Assembly: GCA_035546355.1 (NCBI GenBank)
Contig: DATKEH010000015.1
Location: forward strand, 1 to 7,230
Length of the DNA stretch: 7,230 bases
From: DATKEH01 sp035546355
GTDB lineage: Bacteria > Acidobacteriota > Thermoanaerobaculia > Multivoradales > JAIOJS01
Direction: 5' to 3'
Shown here piece after piece: positions 4,964 to 7,230 of the stretch. A program made the translations under genes and the position numbers. Below the pieces are notes generated by a model. The model ran no database searches and was not told the origin of the DNA. It was given only the letters and a program-made list of their open reading frames with translations. Position 1 is the first letter of the stretch. Each line of letters starts with the position of its first letter.

Positions 4964-7230
4964 CTGTCCGCCTTCCCTTCGGCCACGACGAACCGCTGGT
5001 AGAGGTAGGCGAGCAGCAGCAGGCTCAGGCCCAGGCCGAGGAAGGAGAACACCCGGTAGAGGTCGGTCAGCCGGGACATGTCGTAGAGGAACACCTTGAG
5101 CACCGCCAGCAGCATTACCGCCAGCGAGGCCCCGCGCAGCCAGCGCGAGCGCCGCGCCAGGCCGAGGGCCAGCAGCAGCGTACCGATCAGCACCCAGGCC
5201 GCCGAGTAAGCGTACCCCTCGGCGCTCGACGGCGAGCCCTGGTCGAGGAAGGTGCCGCGGAAGGCGTGGCGCACCTCGAGGGTGACGAGGGCGAACCCGA
5301 GGACCAGCGCCGCGCCGCCGGCCAGCTGTCGCAGCAGCCGGTCGCGGGCAGCCACCGGGTGGTCACCGGAGCGGCTGCGGCCGAGGCGCCAGACCGCCGC
5401 CAGCAGCAGCAGCGCCGGGGCGCCGTAAACCCACAGCAGGGCGTTCCATACCCGCGCCTCACCGACGGCCAGGTGCACCCAGGCCGGGTTCGCGGCGAGC
5501 CCCTGGAGGGCCAGGGCCTGGGCGGCGGCGATCACCACCACCAGCCGGCCACCCAGGCGCACGGACGGGTACGGGAAGCGCTCCCCCAGCGCCAACAGCG
5601 CGAGGCCCAGGAGGAGCCACACCACCGACAGGCTGCCGAGCTCCGCCAGCCCGACCTCCAGGGCGTCCAGGTCGCCGGGGTGGAAGTACTGCCGCACCGA
5701 CAGCGCCAGCCACGCTGCCGTCAGCGCCAGCGCCTCCCAGCCCAGCGCTTCGGCGAGCCGCCGGCGCCGCGGGCGCAGCAGCGCCGCCGCCGCGACCAGC
5801 GCCAGCACCGGGATGCCGTAGCCGTAGTGCAGCCAGTGCACCAGCGGATGGCTGCCGGTCGGATAGCCGAGAATCCACGGGTTGAGCAGCAGCCGCACGC
5901 CGACCAGGGCGGCCAACACCGCCGCCAGCCGGTCGAGCACCGGCACCGCCAGGCGGCCGCCCAGCCAGACCAGCAGCAGGGCTTCCACGGCCCAGGCCGC
6001 TGTCAGCCACTCGCGGTCGAGCTCGATCGGCACCGCCAGGCTGAGGAAGGTGGTGGCGGCGGTGGCGAGCGCGGCGAGCGCCGGGGTCGCCACCGGCCGC
6101 GCCCGCCGTTGCCTCGCCACCGGCAGCGCGGCGGCGACGAAGACGCCTGCCAGGCCGAGCTGCACGGCCCCCCAGGGAGCCTCCCAGCCCACCGCCTCGG
6201 CGCCGCTGAAGGCCAGCAGGTCGAAGACGATCGCCGAGGCCGCCGCCAGCGCCGCCCAGGACGCGGCCGGCTCGCTGCGCCAGTAGGCCAGCCAGGAGCC
6301 GATCGCGAACAGCGCTCCGAGCCCCGCAGCGACCGCCACGAAGCGGCCGGCCTCCGCCGCCTGCAGCCCGGTCATCCAGACGCCGAGGAGCGCCGCCACC
6401 ACGCCGGCCGCCAGCCAGGCCAGGGCGTGCAGCTCGCGCCGCAGCGCCGCCAGCAGCAGGCAACCGGCGGCGAGGAGGGCGAGGAAGCCCCACTCCACGG
6501 GCCGATAGCCGGCGGCGTCCACCAGCAGCGCCAGCACCACCAGCCCGCCCGTCGCCGCCGCCCAGGTGAGCGCGCGGGAGAACCGCTCGTTGCCCCAGGC
6601 ATCGCCCCGACGCCCGGCGGCGGCGCCCACGAAGGCGGCCGCCGAGAGCACCAGGAAGAGACCGATCCACACCCCTTCACGGGCGGCGGCGGGGCCCAAC
6701 GCCCAGGCGGCGCCCCACAGCAGCACGGCCGCCAGGTTGACCGCCGCCAGCGGCAGCCAGCGGCGCCGGCGGGTGACGGCGAGCAGCCCCAGCTCGAGCA
6801 GCAGCAGGTAGGCGAAGAGCAGCGGCGCCCCGGGGCGCGCAGCACTCACCAGATGGGGCGACAGGAACCCCCCCACCAGCCCGAGCGCCGCCACCATCGG
6901 CCCGTGCCGCAGCGACAGCGCCACGGCCACCGCGGTGGTCAGGGCGAGCAGGGCGAAGCCCGCCGCCGGGGGGATCAGCCGGTAGAGGTCGATGCCGGCG
7001 TAGAAGGAGACGAAGAGATCGGCGACCCCGGCGGCCGCCAACCCCTGCGCCACCCGCGCCGCCGGGCGCCGCAGCGCCTCGGAGGCGACGAGCATGGCGA
7101 CCCCGAAGAGCACGCCCAGGGTCACCCGCACCGTGGGGCCGATCCACCCCTGCTCGAAGGAGTACTTGACCAGGAACGCTCCGGCCAGCGCCAGCGCCAT
7201 GGCGCCGATCCACACCGGCAGGCGGGCGCC
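4960..7230 (-). CDS. DUF2339 family polytopic membrane protein (5' end beyond right window edge)
   Basis: 756 residues are visible, open to the right edge, so the N-terminus is missing. The GTG at 7215 is not a credible start because the family sequence continues upstream (GARLPVWIG). Family members usually begin with a further soluble, often coiled-coil, region and total roughly 800-1000 residues. The visible part is nearly all membrane: I count about 24-26 hydrophobic segments. Family hallmarks are FLVKYSFEQGWIGPTVRV near the start, SLRHGPMVAALGLVGGFLSP, EWLTAAWAVEALLLVWLG, LLNPWILGYP followed by HYGYGIP, and the C-terminal YAYSAAWVLIG, VLKVFLYDM and FSFLGLGLSLL. It sits in the inner membrane; its activity is unknown, and no transporter or enzyme signature is visible. 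Its C-terminal half holds a tandem repeat with a period of about 140 residues. It overlaps the DUF3999 gene by ATGA, so both are made from one transcript whose promoter lies outside the window. Confidence 0.93.
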   Translation of the reverse strand, partial: GARLPVWIGAMALALAGAFLVKYSFEQGWIGPTVRVTLGVLFGVAMLVASEALRRPAARVAQGLAAAGVADLFVSFYAGIDLYRLIPPAAGFALLALTTAVAVALSLRHGPMVAALGLVGGFLSPHLVSAARPGAPLLFAYLLLLELGLLAVTRRRRWLPLAAVNLAAVLLWGAAWALGPAAAREGVWIGLFLVLSAAAFVGAAAGRRGDAWGNERFSRALTWAAATGGLVVLALLVDAAGYRPVEWGFLALLAAGCLLLAALRRELHALAWLAAGVVAALLGVWMTGLQAAEAGRFVAVAAGLGALFAIGSWLAYWRSEPAASWAALAAASAIVFDLLAFSGAEAVGWEAPWGAVQLGLAGVFVAAALPVARQRRARPVATPALAALATAATTFLSLAVPIELDREWLTAAWAVEALLLVWLGGRLAVPVLDRLAAVLAALVGVRLLLNPWILGYPTGSHPLVHWLHYGYGIPVLALVAAAALLRPRRRRLAEALGWEALALTAAWLALSVRQYFHPGDLDALEVGLAELGSLSVVWLLLGLALLALGERFPYPSVRLGGRLVVVIAAAQALALQGLAANPAWVHLAVGEARVWNALLWVYGAPALLLLAAVWRLGRSRSGDHPVAARDRLLRQLAGGAALVLGFALVTLEVRHAFRGTFLDQGSPSSAEGYAYSAAWVLIGTLLLALGLARRSRWLRGASLAVMLLAVLKVFLYDMSRLTDLYRVFSFLGLGLSLLLLAYLYQRFVVAEGKADR
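4971..4980 (-). promoter_or_regulatory. Ribosome binding site of the DUF3999 gene, inside the end of the DUF2339 gene
   Basis: On the minus strand GAAGGGAAGG lies 7 bases before the ATG at 4963-4961. This purine-rich Shine-Dalgarno sequence is the clearest in the window. It supports the chosen start and points to re-initiation at the ATGA overlap (4963-4960). Confidence 0.6.
5080..5490 (-). repeat. Protein-level repeat unit 2 in DUF2339 (starts at NPAW)
   Basis: Second copy of the pattern: NPAW, VYGAPALLLLAA, a longer basic linker (about 10 extra residues), VRHAF, AEGYAYSAAWVLIG, LLALG, then the hydrophobic stretch ending in VLKVFLYDM. The distance between the two VR landmarks is 141 residues. 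The left boundary is approximate. Confidence 0.5.
5491..5883 (-). repeat. Protein-level repeat unit 1 in DUF2339 (starts at NPW)
   Basis: This 131-residue unit has the pattern NP-W, then YG-P with a hydrophobic helix, a basic linker, VRQYF, AELGSLSVVWLLLG, LLALG and a final hydrophobic helix. It aligns with the following unit. The 38 residues from VRQYF to LLALG align without gaps to VRHAF through LLALG in unit 2, with 16 identities by hand count. The repeat exists in the protein; the DNA has diverged. Confidence 0.55.

Noticed and set aside
3308..5002. Plus-strand 564-residue frame opposite DUF3999
   Set aside because: It is a GC-bias shadow rich in Arg, Gln, His and Gly, with no motif. The minus strand carries DUF3999 hallmarks, a signal peptide and an anchor helix.
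5459..6670. Minus-strand 403-residue frame within DUF2339
   Set aside because: Low-complexity Gly/Arg/Ala translation, and it is an out-of-phase shadow of a continuous membrane protein.
6780..6830. CAG/CAGCAG runs here and elsewhere in DUF2339 as possible microsatellites
   Set aside because: They are CTG leucine codons of membrane helices on the minus strand, short and interrupted.

Overview
The window is a very GC-rich (by eye above 70%), almost fully coding bacterial segment with five genes in three transcription units: a divergent pair, then a convergent pair. The codon bias opens long spurious frames on both strands, but the five real genes are clear from family motifs. The kinase at the left edge has the sequence style I associate with Acidobacteriota (for example Thermoanaerobaculia) and related soil or sediment phyla. 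That assignment is an inference from style, not a proven taxonomy.

Layout. (1) Positions 1-631, minus strand: the N-terminal 210 residues of a PknB-like Ser/Thr protein kinase, cut by the left edge in the activation segment. (2) Positions 632-692: a 61-bp divergent intergenic region that must hold start signals for both flanking genes. (3) Positions 693-3043, plus strand: a translationally coupled pair made of an acyl-CoA dehydrogenase of the ACAD10/ACAD11 type and an APH-fold phosphotransferase of the LvaA/ACAD11-kinase type. (4) Positions 3044-3058: a 15-bp convergent gap. (5) Positions 3059-7230, minus strand: a second coupled pair, transcribed from the right edge leftwards. It comprises a large polytopic membrane protein of the DUF2339 family (5' end outside the window) followed by a secreted, C-terminally anchored DUF3999 protein, joined by an ATGA overlap.

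How they may work together. The plus-strand pair is the two-gene counterpart of human ACAD11, which carries both domains in one chain, and of LvaA plus LvaC in Pseudomonas putida levulinate catabolism. By analogy, the kinase would phosphorylate a hydroxyacyl-CoA and the dehydrogenase-fold enzyme would remove the phosphate, channelling hydroxy acids into beta-oxidation. The minus-strand pair is a recurrent membrane/envelope pair of unknown function. Both of its members appear to contain internal duplications: a repeat with a period of about 140 residues in the C-terminal half of the DUF2339 protein, and two DUF3999-like beta modules in its partner. These are the least explained structures in the window. 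I see no mobile element, CRISPR array, tRNA or rRNA, and no stretch over 300 bases lacks a gene.
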